Of a stretch of 64,000 nt of DNA, positions 1 through 10,389 are shown piece after piece. Location of the stretch: NCBI GenBank assembly GCA_012931725.1, contig CM022944.1:70263866-70327865 (forward strand). The letters are read 5' to 3'. A model generated the notes under the pieces. It saw nothing but the letters and a program-made list of their open reading frames with translations. It made no database searches and was not told the DNA's origin. Made by a program: the position numbers and the translations under genes. Positions within the stretch are counted from its first letter, which is position 1; each line of letters starts with the position of its first letter. This stretch comes from Litsea cubeba. Its lineage: Eukaryota; Streptophyta; Magnoliopsida; Laurales; Lauraceae.

Positions 1-319
1 AAACCCAGACAAATTGTATATAAAGTCGTATGAGTTTGACATACAACTCAGATAAATTTATTATAAACTGAAATAAACTCATATGCTTGTGTTATTAAAA
101 CACAAACTAAAACAAACTCAAGTCAGACTCAAATAAACTCACTTACAGACTGAGATAAATTCATTATAAAGTCAAATAAGTTCTGGTACAAACTTAGATA
201 AATTTACTTCAGAGTGAGATAATTTTGCTATAAAGTCGAACAAATGAGCACCAAACTCAGATAAATTCATTCCAACTCATATATACTCAACATTGAATAT
301 TTTGAAATAGAGGGGGGAT
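1..319 (+). repeat. Degenerate AT-rich repeats ending in a polypurine tract
   Basis: Short variations on the theme AACTCAGATAAATTCATT recur through about 290 bases. They look like a degenerate tandem array in the 3' non-coding part of an LTR element. The block ends at 309-319 with a purine run (AGAGGGGGGAT) directly before TGTTGGG, the order expected of a polypurine tract followed by a 3' LTR. No coding sequence is seen. Confidence 0.4.
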
Positions 320-1075
320 TGTTGGGTTTTTAATGTTTCAAAAATCAAAAGGTTTGACTTTACTTAAAAAGGTGTTCTTTTCTTTTTCCTCATTTTATTT
401 TATATGTGTAATGTAAGCTATTTGGAAAACATGGGATCCCACATTGCTTTAGTTCAACTCTTTAGAAGGCTTTATATATTTTTCCATTTCTATACACTTT
501 AAGAGCTTTTGAAGCCTTTTACCATGAGCTCTATGCGCGCACGCAAGTCCAGCTCGACTTGGGGTTCAGGGTTCGAAAACGTTTAATCGTGCGCATGTCC
601 GTGACGTGCATCCGGCATGAATATCGCGCGCAAGGGGATGCAAAATCTAACTTGACTGACCCATATTATGATATAGTTTTTTTTTTTCTAATCTCTTTTT
701 ATAATGCCCCACTTATGGCCCAACGGACACTAATCTCTCTTTATAAAAGGCCATTCCTCTTTCTGCAACTATATATGCTTTTCCCTATGTTCTCTGTTAC
801 TTCTGTTTTTATCTGAGCCTCAAGTATTTTGGTTTGGAGTTTGAAGTTTAGACCAAACGTGCGACCAAGCCTGAGCGAGAAGAAGGCCGTTGTATTCTTG
901 GGGCGGTTCTGTTGAGAACCTTCGCATCTGGATTTCATCCTAATGGGCAAAACTCATCCTAAAGAGAGCGTCATCAAACATGCCTCGGCCACTAATATTG
1001 ACGCCGCCGTTGCTGCTCTTTCACTTCTGCCAAACAGTACCCAAGAGAGGATTCCCAAATTGTGTATTATTGTTT
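320..1075 (+). mobile_element. 3' LTR of a Copia-like retrotransposon (right end uncertain)
   Basis: The sequence starts TGTTGGGTTTTTAATG right after the polypurine tract and carries the motif GGGATCCCACATTGCTTTAG near 433, a block common in plant Copia LTRs. TATA-like stretches follow at 470-480 and 740-745. No tRNA primer site follows, so this is a 3' LTR or solo LTR. I cannot place the CA terminus or the target duplication; 1075 is an estimate. The small ORFs here are not convincing genes. Confidence 0.4.
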
Positions 1076-2178
1076 AATTATTTATTTGACATTAGCCCTT
1101 TTTCTTTAGTATTTTCAACACTTCCCTTGCAAGACTCTGCATGTGAGCATTAAAACAAGTCTGGGCATGCCGCTCGAGTACTATGCAGAAGCTTGGCGTG
1201 CAAATGTGGCAATGAGCTCTTCATGCCTTAGAGAAGAAGACGGAGAAAACCTATTTTGAGGGTGGGGGTGCGGACCCAAACAGGCCAATTGGGTTTTGGG
1301 AGCGAACCTAAGAATTTCATGTCGGTTTTTGAGGGCAGATGAAGGATTTTTTGTAAAATTTTGAAGTAAAGTCATAATTTTCATTATGATTTTATAAGCA
1401 AGCCGAGCTCGAACGAGTGCGACCGCCCCCATATGGATGTTGGATGTATTTGGATCCCATCCCTGTCTCTTCAGCTGTATGTATAATGTATTGAGTTTAT
1501 TTGAATAGAAAATGTTGGGAATGCAATTTTCACATAGATTCTTAATTATGAACTGGTTTTGATTTTGACTTGGGATGCATTATAACTATTGTAATTGGTT
1601 TCTCCCTCTCCTTTTTATTTTTATTTTTTATTTTTTTATCTCCCTTGGATTTTTGTTTTAAGGGCACATGTGCGAGGTAATATGTAAACCAAAAAAAAGC
1701 GGATTTGATTTTTTATCATGCACTATATGGATGAATTTTTACCGAGAATTTCATGAAAATGTGCGCTCTCTCATACCCATAAATGCAACCAACAATATTG
1801 AAGATTGATAGATGCAATCTGAACCCAAAGATTATAAAAAGACCCAAAAGAAAAACAAACAAGTCCCTTTGATTTTGCATAAACTATTGCTGTTTTTCAA
1901 ATTGTCCATAGAAAGTGGGGTACATTTTATAGGCGGGTGGATATCCAATTGGTTATTATTATTATTATTTTTATTTTAACACATCATATTTGTGTGTATT
2001 TAGTAGGGCTAATGAACACATCACAATGTCACCGGTCTCATCTCACCATTCATCTCCTGAAAAAAAAAAAAAAAAAGGCCCTGACTGCATTAGGGCCTCT
2101 TTAATGCTAGCTGTCTGCCCATGGACCCACATGATGCAGGGCAACGATCACCAACTTATATTACACAAATACTCAAAA
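1076..2178. other. Intergenic, no recognisable gene
   Basis: AT-rich sequence with T-rich runs near 1610-1640 and 1950-1980 and an A run at 2061-2076. The short ORFs resemble nothing I recognise. Confidence 0.5.
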
Positions 2179-2327
2179 GGGTGATTCTATTGGCCACGGC
2201 CCCCCCCCCCCCCCCCCCTATTGCTGTGCCCACCCACCCCCCTCTATGAACAGTGATTTAAAATCACTGTTCATAGAGGGAGGGTGGGTGCGCACGGCAC
2301 TTTTTGGGGGTGCCAATAGAATCACCC
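2179..2327. mobile_element. Hairpin MITE (palindromic, 149 bp)
   Basis: The ends are perfect inverted repeats: GGGTGATTCTATTGGC at 2179 and its complement finishing at 2327. The centre is also a perfect palindrome (CTATGAACAGTGATTT and its complement, about 2244-2276), so nearly the whole element folds into one hairpin, apart from a C run at 2200-2218. ACTCAAAA lies at 2171-2178 and again at 2329-2336, a likely 8-bp target duplication with one extra base at the right junction. It has no coding capacity. An 8-bp duplication suggests a hAT relative, but the family is not certain. Confidence 0.75.
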
Positions 2328-3463
2328 AAACTCAAAACGGGAGTATGTATACCTTTCCCTATTTCTGGATTCTTCCTCTTTCCACCGCTCAAATGAAAAA
2401 GAATAAAAAAGATATCTGAAAATTGAGATCGGAGGCGGCGGCGGCGGCCATCTTCTTCTTCCTTCATTGCCTTCTCTGAAACCCTAAACCCCAAATCTAG
2501 AGCTTTTGAAATTATATCCATGAAATTATCAGGCTTGACTACTTTGGTACTCCGTAACTGAATTTACCTGAATCTAGACAGTGGTACTCCTTTGGTATAT
2601 AAAAGGGTGCAAAAAACGCTGCAAAGAGCAGAAAAAATAGACAACGAAAATGAATAAAATGAAATCAGTGGAGGGATGTTGGACAAGGGAAAATGAGCTT
2701 ACTAATATTTGGAGACGAGAAAAATAGATGAAATCAGTGGAGAGATGTTGAAGAAAAAGGAAAAATTAATGCTACTGATATTGGAGAAGAAATCAGGCCA
2801 ACTTCTCGCAGGCCGGAAATCCACAACCAATTTCGTTTGCTGAACATTTGAGAAGCTCCATTGAAAATCAATTAAAGTCTTCATGCATTACAACTCTATC
2901 AATAAGTTAATGAGAGATTCATTAGATGCTTCTAGCAAGAAAAAAGAAGGAACAGCTAATTACCATCAAACAGCAAAAAGAGAGACACTATATGAAATCT
3001 CTATTGTACTTGTTTTATTCAAGTATCCCACGTCAGCTGTTTGGGTCATTCTCAGGAACATGAAGAGAGCAACAGATATAAAGCATGGCTTGAAAACAAA
3101 CTCCTACATATTCCCGTGTGATGTCTGATGTCACCTAAAATGGATAGTAACAATAGTGATATGAGGAACACGATGAAAGTATACATTTCGAAAATGTAAA
3201 TGACTGAAATAAGTCCTTTTGAGTGTTTTGGAACAGAAATTTAAGAACATAAGCAAAGTAACCATACCCCCACACCACACTAAAAAGCACAGTTAAAGGG
3301 TTTTCTGATCAATTCTGGCAAGATAATTTAGTGAAGTCGCATCCTCAAAAAACCAAACCCCAGGAAGCTCTAAAACAAAAATAAATAAAGTTGATGAACA
3401 TAACTGAACAAGATGTAGAAACATCAAACTAAATTATCAAGCAGAGATATGCAAATTACTGAC
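2328..3463. other. No confirmed gene; leader-like sequence on the minus strand
   Basis: On the minus strand, 2383-2523 has a plant 5'-leader look (TTTAGGGTTTCAG followed by an ATG and a GCC repeat at 2448), but the reading frame stops after about 18 codons and no later exon was found. The rest is AT-rich with short ORFs only. Confidence 0.35.
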
Positions 3464-3656
3464 CAGAAAGCATATGGGGCATTCTTCAAGGTCGACAGCA
3501 AGCTGCTTGTCTTGTGGACAGGAAGGGGCCATCTTAAATTTTAGAATCAGGTTTGTCATATTCTTTTGATCTACATCCTTGTGTTCATACGGCCCTTGAT
3601 TGCCATGTATACTTCTCGTCCACTGCCTGTTGCTGCCTACGCAGCTCATTCCTCAT
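3464..3656 (-). pseudogene. First coding exon of a DA2/Sip5-type RING E3 ligase (decayed)
   Basis: The minus strand begins with an ATG at 3654-3656 and reads MRNELRRQQQAVDEKYT, close to the start of plant DA2/Sip5-like RING proteins. After a one-base frame change near 3600 it continues as YEHKDVDQKN and then LEECPICFL, the typical segment leading into the RING. It stops at a good splice donor (GTCAGT just below 3464). An acceptor-like TTATTTATAG precedes the ATG, consistent with a 5'UTR intron. The next exon, which would carry the remaining RING cysteines, is not found downstream, and the frame change breaks this exon, so I call it a gene fragment. Family members are cytosolic ubiquitin ligases. 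The family assignment rests on recalled similarity. Confidence 0.6.
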
Positions 3657-4735
3657 TTGTTCAATTTGTTCTATAAATAAGAGAATAAGTAAAAGAAAGG
3701 GAAGACACTGTTGTTTTGCCAAATCTTCAGGGCAAAAAAGAAATGCTTTTCTTGTGTAAAAAAATGTACAAATTTTATAATAAAATAATAAGAAATAGCC
3801 ATGAGAGACAAACGTACCCCTTTTTTTGAACTACAAAGACGAACATATCTCACTAAGAATCTTTCCATTCAAAACTTCCATTTGTCAAACCACCGATCAG
3901 AGTTGGAAGATGCTCTGACAAATCCCAATCCAATATGAAAAATGTTCCTTTTTCAAGGAGCAACAAGAAAGAGAGAGCAAAGCAGAGCAGAGAAGAGCTC
4001 GCAGTGAGAACATTCATTACAAAATGAACCCAACACTATAAAATATTTGGTACAAAATGAACATAACCCTAGAAAAAAAAAATATATAAAACATCACTCC
4101 ATTTATGGAGCAATCCTAAGTGTGGCTGAAGTTGCATATAGTCTGCTCGGCTCCATGCTCCAAAAGTTGCTCTAGCACTACTATTCTGAAAATTAAAAGG
4201 TAGAATGTCTATAAAAAAATGTCAATCATTGATTAGGACCTGATTCTATGTCTTTTGCCATTCAAAAAAATCACCAGCACACAATTGCAATCACTAGCTG
4301 ATAATACTTTGAACCAGAAATGTATAGGTGAGTTGGTTAAGACACCACCCCTCATTTAAGTTGAGTAAGATTTCATTAACTATCAAAATGATAGAAACAT
4401 CTATAAAAGATAATACTTTGAACCAGAAATAGTACCATTGAAGAGCCAAGTGAAAATTGAGCTAAATCAACTAAAACATTCCAAAAAAAAAAAAAAAAAA
4501 AATCAACAAATGCACATGTAGCTAGGAAAAATGGCTTTGCTCGCTATACTTTAAACAAGATCATATTTTTCCCCACTATAAAACATGAATGGCACAAACA
4601 AACTCACTGTACTCTGCACCTTCAATGCCATGATTTTATAATACATGAATTTCAAATTTCTCTGCCATAATCCATGAATTTCAAAATTTTATGCAAGAAA
4701 TACTTACACCCAAACTATCCCCAATAGTCATCTAA
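3657..4735. other. Intergenic, no recognisable gene
   Basis: AT-rich sequence with an A run at about 4483-4501. GATAATACTTTGAACCAGAAAT occurs twice (near 4300 and 4409), a small local duplication. No coding similarity seen. Confidence 0.45.
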
Positions 4736-4740
4736 CAATC

Positions 4741-5168
4741 TGAAGCAGCATGGGAAGAGAAGGAGGATAGCCAACGGGCTATTATCCAAGCCAAACGGCT
4801 TAGGATAGGATGTCTTGGGCTCACACCACAGACAAAAGAGAAACACACGCTAGAGGGATTTCTGTATATCCCAAGAGAAGGGATTACATCCTTATATAAT
4901 AAAGTCTAAGCAATAATTTAGCAATCAATCCCTACTAAATAAGAAACTCCCTAATTCTAAGAATCTAGGAAAATTTAGTAACTTCCTAATTATTGTTTAA
5001 ATCATAGCAATTAAGAAATCTACTAAATCTAGAAAATCCTCTAGAAGATTTAAAATTGGAAAATGCCGTTGGAGAATCTTGTGGAAGAATCGGCCATTGT
5101 TGGGCTTGTGGGCTTTGGGCTTTCTTGTATAGACTTTCAAACGGGGCCCATTAGTCTGGCCTGCATCA
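4741..5168 (-). repeat. 3' LTR of the outer chromovirus
   Basis: The reverse complement matches the plus-strand LTR at 6903-7348 along its length, apart from about 18 bp missing near 4855. On the minus strand it starts TGATGCAGGCC at 5168 and ends GCTTCA at 4741. Directly upstream on the minus strand (5169-5180) is the purine-rich GGGGAGAGC, the likely polypurine tract, which marks this as the 3' LTR. Confidence 0.8.
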
Positions 5169-5950
5169 GCTCTCCCCGACTTGGAGAAACTCGACCCCAG
5201 CGAGTTGTCGGCTTGGTACTTCTTGTACAAATCCGGATTGAGTCTCTGAAAGTCTATGGCAGTGATCCAAGTAGCTTCAGAGAATGGTTTACCTTTCCAC
5301 TTGACCAAAAACTTATGATATCCTCCGATATTTGTTGACACTAGCTGGTCATCATAGACTTCTTCAATTTCTTCTCAAGGAGCTGGAACTATGGGAAGCC
5401 GGATATCTTGTTATTCAAACGATTCATCTTGATAATGCCCATGATAAATTGTAAGATTTTGGATGATGAATGTAGAACTGATAGTCATGTCTGGAGGAAG
5501 ATCGAGCACATAGGCATTTGAGCTGAATTTCTGCAGAATCTTGAACGGACCTGCACTTCTTGGATGGAGCTTCTTGTAAGTGCCTGTGGGGAACCGTTCG
5601 GGCTTAATTCGCACCATGACCATGTCTCCTTCATTAAATTCAACATGTCGCCTTCGAGAGTCCGCACGCTGTTTGTATGTCTCATTACTTTTGGCAATCT
5701 GTTGACGGACCTCATCATGAACGACTTTCATGTGCCGGGCAAATTGTTCAGCTTCTTGGCTAGGCCTAGCTTTAGCTGGGAAAGGACTCGGGTCAATCGG
5801 AAGACGCGGCTTAATCCCTATTACAACTTCAAATGGTGATCTTCCAGTTGATCTGTTTACAGAGTTATTATAGGCAAACTCCGCCATGGGTAAAATAAGA
5901 TCCCATGGAGCAATGTGGCCTCCGACGAGACATCGAAGAAGATTACCCAA
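5169..5950 (-). pseudogene. Chromovirus pol: integrase C-terminal part and chromodomain
   Basis: On the minus strand 5950-5411 encodes the integrase C-terminal region: a FARHMKVVHDEVR-like stretch, then MVMVRIKPERFP and GPFKILQKFSSNAYVLDLP, the GPF/Y module of Ty3/gypsy integrases. After a frame change the next frame (from 5341) encodes YHKFLVKWKGKPFSEATW, a chromodomain with the conserved aromatic and W-K residues, which in chromoviruses directs integration to particular chromatin. That frame then runs into the LTR. Stops and frame changes make it non-functional. The chromodomain is why I assign the family to the chromovirus branch. Confidence 0.8.
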
Positions 5951-6902
5951 GTTGCGATTGACGATCTCAGTCTGGCCATCAGTCTAAGGATGGTAGGCAC
6001 TAGAGTACTGGAGCTTTGTCTTCATCATATGCCATAAAGTTTTCCAGAAGAAGCTCATGAACTTTGTATCTCTATCCGACACTATAGTTCTGGGTAGGCC
6101 ATGAAGACGAACAATCTCTTGGAAGAAAAGAGTGGCAATCTTTCTTGCATCTGTTGTGTTTGCACAAGGAATAAAGTGTGCCATTTTAGAAAACATATCC
6201 AAACCAAACCAAGCCTTTTCCCACTAGGTGGGGTCGGCTATATGGATTTGACGACGCCAATCAAATCTGTTTAGGGCCATGTCCTCCGTTAGATCCATGT
6301 AGGCAAGGTCATGTTTAATAGTTTCTTTCCAACTTCTCTTGAGTCTCCCTCTCCCTCTCCTGGCAATCTTCATGCTTTCACATCTTTTAACAGGTGCCTC
6401 CGTTGGACGCCTTCTAACATGGCCGAACCATCTCAGTCGATTTTCTCTCATTTTATCTCCAATCGGTGCTATTCCTACTTAGCCCCTAATCTCCTCATTC
6501 CTAATCCTATCTCTCCTTAGAAAACATGTCCACCACAACAAAAATAGATTCTACCCTTCTTGTCAAGGCTCATGTGGAATAGGAAGGGAATGAGATAATC
6601 CAATGTTCTTCTTTGTCCCTTTGCAAGCTAGCATAGCCTGCACAGTTCACAAATTTGGGCAACGTCTGTCTTTAGGCGGGGCCAAAAGAAGCAGTCTTCT
6701 ACAAGTGCCAAAGTCTTATCTCGCCCTAGATGTCCACTACATCCACCTCCATGCAACTTGCGGATATAAGTAGCTGGCAAACACAACTAATTTCCACGAA
6801 ACAAGTAACCATCATGTATAGAAAATTTGGGATGGTCAAAAAACTCACCATTAAGAAGATCATTGTAGATGTAGCCAAAGTCATGATCATCAGGATATTC
6901 TC
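5951..6902 (-). pseudogene. Chromovirus pol: integrase zinc domain and core, split by a LINE
   Basis: Reading leftward on the minus strand from 6902: a linker (FFDHPKFSIHDGYLFRG), the zinc-binding domain with LHGGGCSGHLGRDKTL and later Cys residues, then the catalytic core after the LINE insertion (SKMAHFIPC, VSDRDTKFMSFFW). The second catalytic Asp sits in SDRD. The core is interrupted exactly at 6201-6516 by a LINE fragment, and in-frame stops are present (for example just before 6600). At 6902 the coding sequence stops abruptly against the LTR terminus of the nested element; RNase H and RT, expected next, are missing. Confidence 0.75.
6201..6516 (-). mobile_element. 5'-truncated RTE-type LINE fragment inside the integrase
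   Basis: The minus strand encodes the RTE LINE C-terminal segment NRLRWFGHVRRRPTEAPVKR followed by RSWKETIKHDLAYMDLTEDM and ends IHIADPT. Its 3' end is a TTGGTTTGG tail abutting 6201. The target duplication is clear: TTAGAAAACATATCC at 6186-6200 and TTAGAAAACATGTCC at 6517-6531 (one mismatch). The same LINE family occurs in a longer copy at 59379-61051 on the plus strand. Confidence 0.85.
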
Positions 6903-7348
6903 TGATGTATGCCAAACTAATGGGCCCCGTTTGAAAGTCTATACAAGAAAGCCCAAACCCCACAAGCCCAACAATGGTTGATTCTTCCATAAGATTCTCC
7001 AACGGCATTTTCCAATTTTAAATCTTCCAGAGGATTTTCTAGATTTAGTAGATTTCTTAATTGCTATGATTCAAACAATAATTAGGCAGTTACTAAATTT
7101 TCCTAGATTCTTAGAATTAGGGAGTTTCTTATTTAGTAGGGATTGATTGCTAAATTATTGCTTAGACTTTATTATGTAAGGATGTAATCCCTTCTTTTGG
7201 GATATACAGAAATTTGAATGAAAATTGAGTTCCCTCTAACGTGTGTTTCTCTCGTCTGTGGTGTGAGACCAAGATATCCTATCCTATCCTAAGCCGTTTG
7301 GCTTGGAGAATAGCCCGTTGGCTATCCTCCTCTTCCCACGCTGCTTCA
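6903..7348 (+). repeat. 5' LTR of the nested chromovirus
   Basis: Starts TGATGTATGCC at 6903 and ends GCTGCTTCA at 7348. It is followed by TGGTATCAAAGCC, close to the initiator-Met tRNA primer site TGGTATCAGAGC used by many plant retroelements, so this is a 5' LTR. It is the inverted counterpart of 4741-5168. Confidence 0.8.
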
Positions 7349-8230
7349 ATTGGTATCAAAGCCAACGATCCATCTCAGATCGCCGGTTCGATCGACGATC
7401 CGAGGTAAATCAGTAAGCTATCTCTCCATCACTTCATTATCATCATCGTCCTCCACTGACTTCATCATCCCCACCATCCATCACCACACCCGAGCCTTCT
7501 CCATCACCCATTACTACCACCGACGCCGCCCCACAATCTCTGCCATGCCACTCAACCATCCTAATCCATTCCATCCATCCACCCAGTAGCCACCAAGCCC
7601 AGCCCCATCCAACATCCCTTTCCTAAAAACCCCAACTACCCAACGACCCACATCGGCCATTCCTGAACTCGATCCCGGCCCTACATCAATTTTCCCAAAA
7701 AAACTAAAATCCCCAAATCCCTAATCAAGATCCCCACTCCTTCCCATCGGCCCAATCGTCCAACTCGCCCCTGCCTCTACCACACACACCCCAACTGAAC
7801 TTCACCCCTTCGTTTCCATCACCTTACCCAGCGAAGAACAAAAAAAAACAAAGAGACAGAGAAAAGAAGGCGGCTGAACAGAGGGAAAAAAAACACACAC
7901 ATACTTGTGCAGTCGCCGATCCGGCCTCGCCGCCGCCCGACCACTCCATTGTCACCACCCTGCCATGCCTCAGCTCCACCATCGTCGCCTCTGCCCTCTC
8001 CGTCAGACCTCTCGGCCTCCGCTCCTTCCTCCATTCCAAGAAGGAACGAAAGGGCTTTGTGAAGTCCTTTTTTCTCCATTGCTGGCGTCAGTCCTGAGGC
8101 ATCACACATGGACCAATTCACCTCAACAGTAGGCCACGTGGATCTTCCCTCACGTCTCCTTCTGGGCCTTAGTTCGGGTCAAGCCCGGTCCAACATCAAG
8201 TAGCAAAAAAAAAAAAAAAAGCAAGTCAGC
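7349..8230 (+). other. Primer binding site and untranslated leader of the nested chromovirus
   Basis: The primer site lies at about 7350-7364. The leader is rich in C and T with many CCATC/CACC repeats at 7420-7810 and ends in an A run before 8220. ORFs here are low-complexity and not convincing. Confidence 0.6.
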
Positions 8231-9270
8231 ATGTTTACCCCGATCTCGACTACCCGCACCGGAACCACATTCAGAGGTAAATTCACAAACCGCCAACGTG
8301 ATAGCTACATCATGGAATTAATGGACAGAATGGACAAGGTTGAAAGTCGTCCTTTGGAACACACCTCCTCCGGGCAACCGAAACAATGACAACCCTGGAC
8401 CTTCCAACAACAAAGATGGCAGCAATGCACAAGGGGGAAACAACCGTCATGCAGATGTGGAAAATTCTGTTAATGGTGAACCACAAGAAACTTGTCGGCA
8501 ATTTATGGAGCGCATTATGGATGAAACTGATTATAAAGACCATCATGGCCAATGAGATGACATCACCAAGAAGGTACGTGTTGATGTTCTTGATTTCTTG
8601 GGGCACATGGATGTGAAAGTCTTTACCGACTGGATTACAACCCTTGAAGATTATTTTGAGTGGTACAACATGGAAGACGACAAACGTGTTCCCTTCATCA
8701 AGATGAAGATGAAGGGTGCAGCACGTGTTTGGTGGCGGAGTGTTGATGACAGGAATGCTAATTATGGGAGACGTCCTGTCAGCACATGGGAGGAGATGAA
8801 ATAGAAACTTAAGGATAAATATCTACCGGTTGACTATATTGATTCCCTATATGATCAACTAGTTGACTGTAGACAAGGGACCTCCACTGTAGATGATTTC
8901 ACAAAAAGATTTCATGATCTCATGGTGCGATGCAAAGTGTCTGAAACTGATCAACATGCTATCACCAGATACAATAAAGGACTGCGTCAAGAGATCCAAA
9001 GGGAATTGACTACTCACACCTTTTACGGCATAGAAGAAGTTCATCGCTTGGCATTCTGCGTCGAAGATCAGTTGCGATATCCATATTCAAGGCGTTTCGG
9101 TGAACCTCTCCAAAGGAGGACCTCCGATACGACTTATCAGCGGGTTGCTTCAGCACAAAACTCAAACCGACAACCTCCTCTACAAAATTTCAACCGGCAA
9201 GCACCTCATCAGGATCAAGCAAGACCTGTAAATTGCCAATTCTTCACGACCAAAGCAGGACATTGATTGA
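8231..9270 (+). pseudogene. Chromovirus gag (nested copy, broken)
   Basis: The frame starts near the ATG at 8231 (MFTPISTTRTG) and is soon broken by frame changes around 8385-8560. The central gag domain is recognisable at 8598-9110: VFTDWITTLEDYFEWYNM, VPFIKMKMKGAARVWW and FHDLMVRCKVSETDQ, the usual Ty3/gypsy capsid pattern. One in-frame stop lies after TWEEMK at 8801-8803. The nucleocapsid zinc knuckle survives only as CQFFTTKAGH at 9234-9266, followed by a stop; the first CxxC has lost a Cys. Gag would form the cytoplasmic virus-like particle. Confidence 0.8.
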
Positions 9271-9539
9271 TTTTGATGCAAAGGCAAAGGATACTATGCT
9301 TCAGAATGCCCAGGTTCAAAGAATCTTCATTATGCACATAATGAAGAAGATGCCTATGATTCGAAGCCTGTTGATGAAGAAATTTAAGTTGATACACCAT
9401 CTGAAGAGCAAGCACCTCCACCCGAACAAGACGATCATTCTTTCTATCAAGCTGAAACAGAATAACGGACATTATTCATTCGTCGCCTCTTCATTACTAC
9501 CGAAGAGGAAGCTGAAGATTGGAGGCGGACCGCCATATT

Positions 9540-9922
9540 TCGCTCTATGGCAAAATGTCGCGACAGATTCTGCAATCTAGTCATAGATGGAGGATTCAAC
9601 AATCTCGTGATATCACAAGAAGTAATTGACAAATTGAAGCTTCCAACGGAAAAACACCCAAAGCCTTACAAGGTCTCTTGGGTGAATGATTCAGCAATTC
9701 CATTAACCAAGCGGTGCCAAGTAACATTTCGAATTGGTGGTTATGAAGATTCTATTTGGTGTGATATTATCCCTATGAACATTACTCGTATTATGTTGGG
9801 AAGACCTTGGCTTTTTTATAACAACGTCCATAGTGATGGAGAAGCAAACACCCATACTTTCAAGTATAAAGGTCGCAAGGTTACTCTTCTTCCACTTAAG
9901 CCTCCTACTGCCCTGGCAAAGC
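9540..9922 (+). pseudogene. Chromovirus aspartic protease domain (nested copy)
   Basis: An open frame from 9547 encodes a pepsin-like retroviral protease: active-site region LVIDGGFNNLVIS (plant gypsy elements commonly have DGG here), then CDIIPMNITRIMLGRPWLF, the second conserved motif. Protease matures Gag-Pol. The frame runs straight through the deletion junction into the minus-oriented LTR remnant and stops at 10021, so its last 30 or so residues are LTR-derived. RT, RNase H and integrase of this copy are absent. Confidence 0.75.
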
Positions 9923-10003
9923 AATCAGCCATTGTTGGGCTTGTGGGCTTTGGGCTTTCTTGTATAGACTTTCAAACGGGACCCATTAGTCTGGCCTACA
10001 TCA
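9923..10003 (-). repeat. 81-bp remnant of the outer element's 5' LTR
   Basis: The reverse complement matches the first 81 bp of the LTRs at 5168 (descending) and 6903 (ascending). It ends in the LTR terminus at 10003, followed by the duplication CAATC. AATC at 9923-9926 also fits the protease side, so the junction has microhomology. Confidence 0.75.
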
Positions 10004-10101
10004 CAATCCTAAAGCTCCAGTAGGAGAGATCGATAATAAGAAAAGGGGGAAGCATACCTCGAGAGGACCATGAGGCAATTGCCCTACAGTTCAGTCCAGA
10101 C

Positions 10102-10389
10102 CCAATTGTCTAAAGTCCTGTAGATGAAAAATCAGAAGCACTCATCATAAAATTATTCATTCATTTGTCTACATGGATTTCATAAAATGAAATGGGTCAT
10201 GTCAGATTTATCAATATGAGAATTTTTAAGTGTTCAACCATTTTTCCAATTGTCTAAGTCCTGTAGATGAAAAATCAGAAGCACTCATCATAAAATTATT
10301 CATTCATTTGTCTACATGGATTTCATAAAATGAAATGGGTCATGTCAGATTCATCAATATGAGAATTTTAAGTGTTCAACCGTTTTTCC
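10102..10389. repeat. 144-bp direct tandem duplication
   Basis: CCAATTGTCTAAAGTCCTG at 10102 recurs at 10246 and the two copies stay nearly identical to about 10389, with single-base differences and one-base indels. The unit is non-coding. The high identity points to a recent duplication. Confidence 0.85.

Larger units (their letters stand above)
4741..10003 (-). mobile_element. Chromovirus Ty3/gypsy insertion with a second copy nested inside
   Basis: The outer ends are LTR termini in minus orientation (TGAAGCAGC at 4741, CTACATCA ending at 10003), flanked on both sides by the 5-bp duplication CAATC (4736-4740 and 10004-10008). From the left come a full minus-strand LTR, chromodomain and integrase on the minus strand, then at 6903 the exact terminus of a plus-strand LTR followed by primer site, gag and protease on the plus strand, then the first 81 bp of a minus-strand LTR. 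The simplest reading is a minus-strand element with a plus-strand sibling inserted into its pol, followed by one deletion that removed the sibling's right part and the host element's RT, gag and most of its 5' LTR. AATC at 9923-9926 is shared by both sides of the deletion junction. Confidence 0.75.

Noticed and set aside
2383..2523. Possible start of a gene (ATG followed by GCC repeats, minus strand)
   Set aside because: Leader-like sequence, but the frame closes after about 18 codons and no downstream exon could be tied to it.
7350..7589. Thr/Ser/His-rich frame after the chromovirus LTR
   Set aside because: Low-complexity leader; gag starts further on at 8231.
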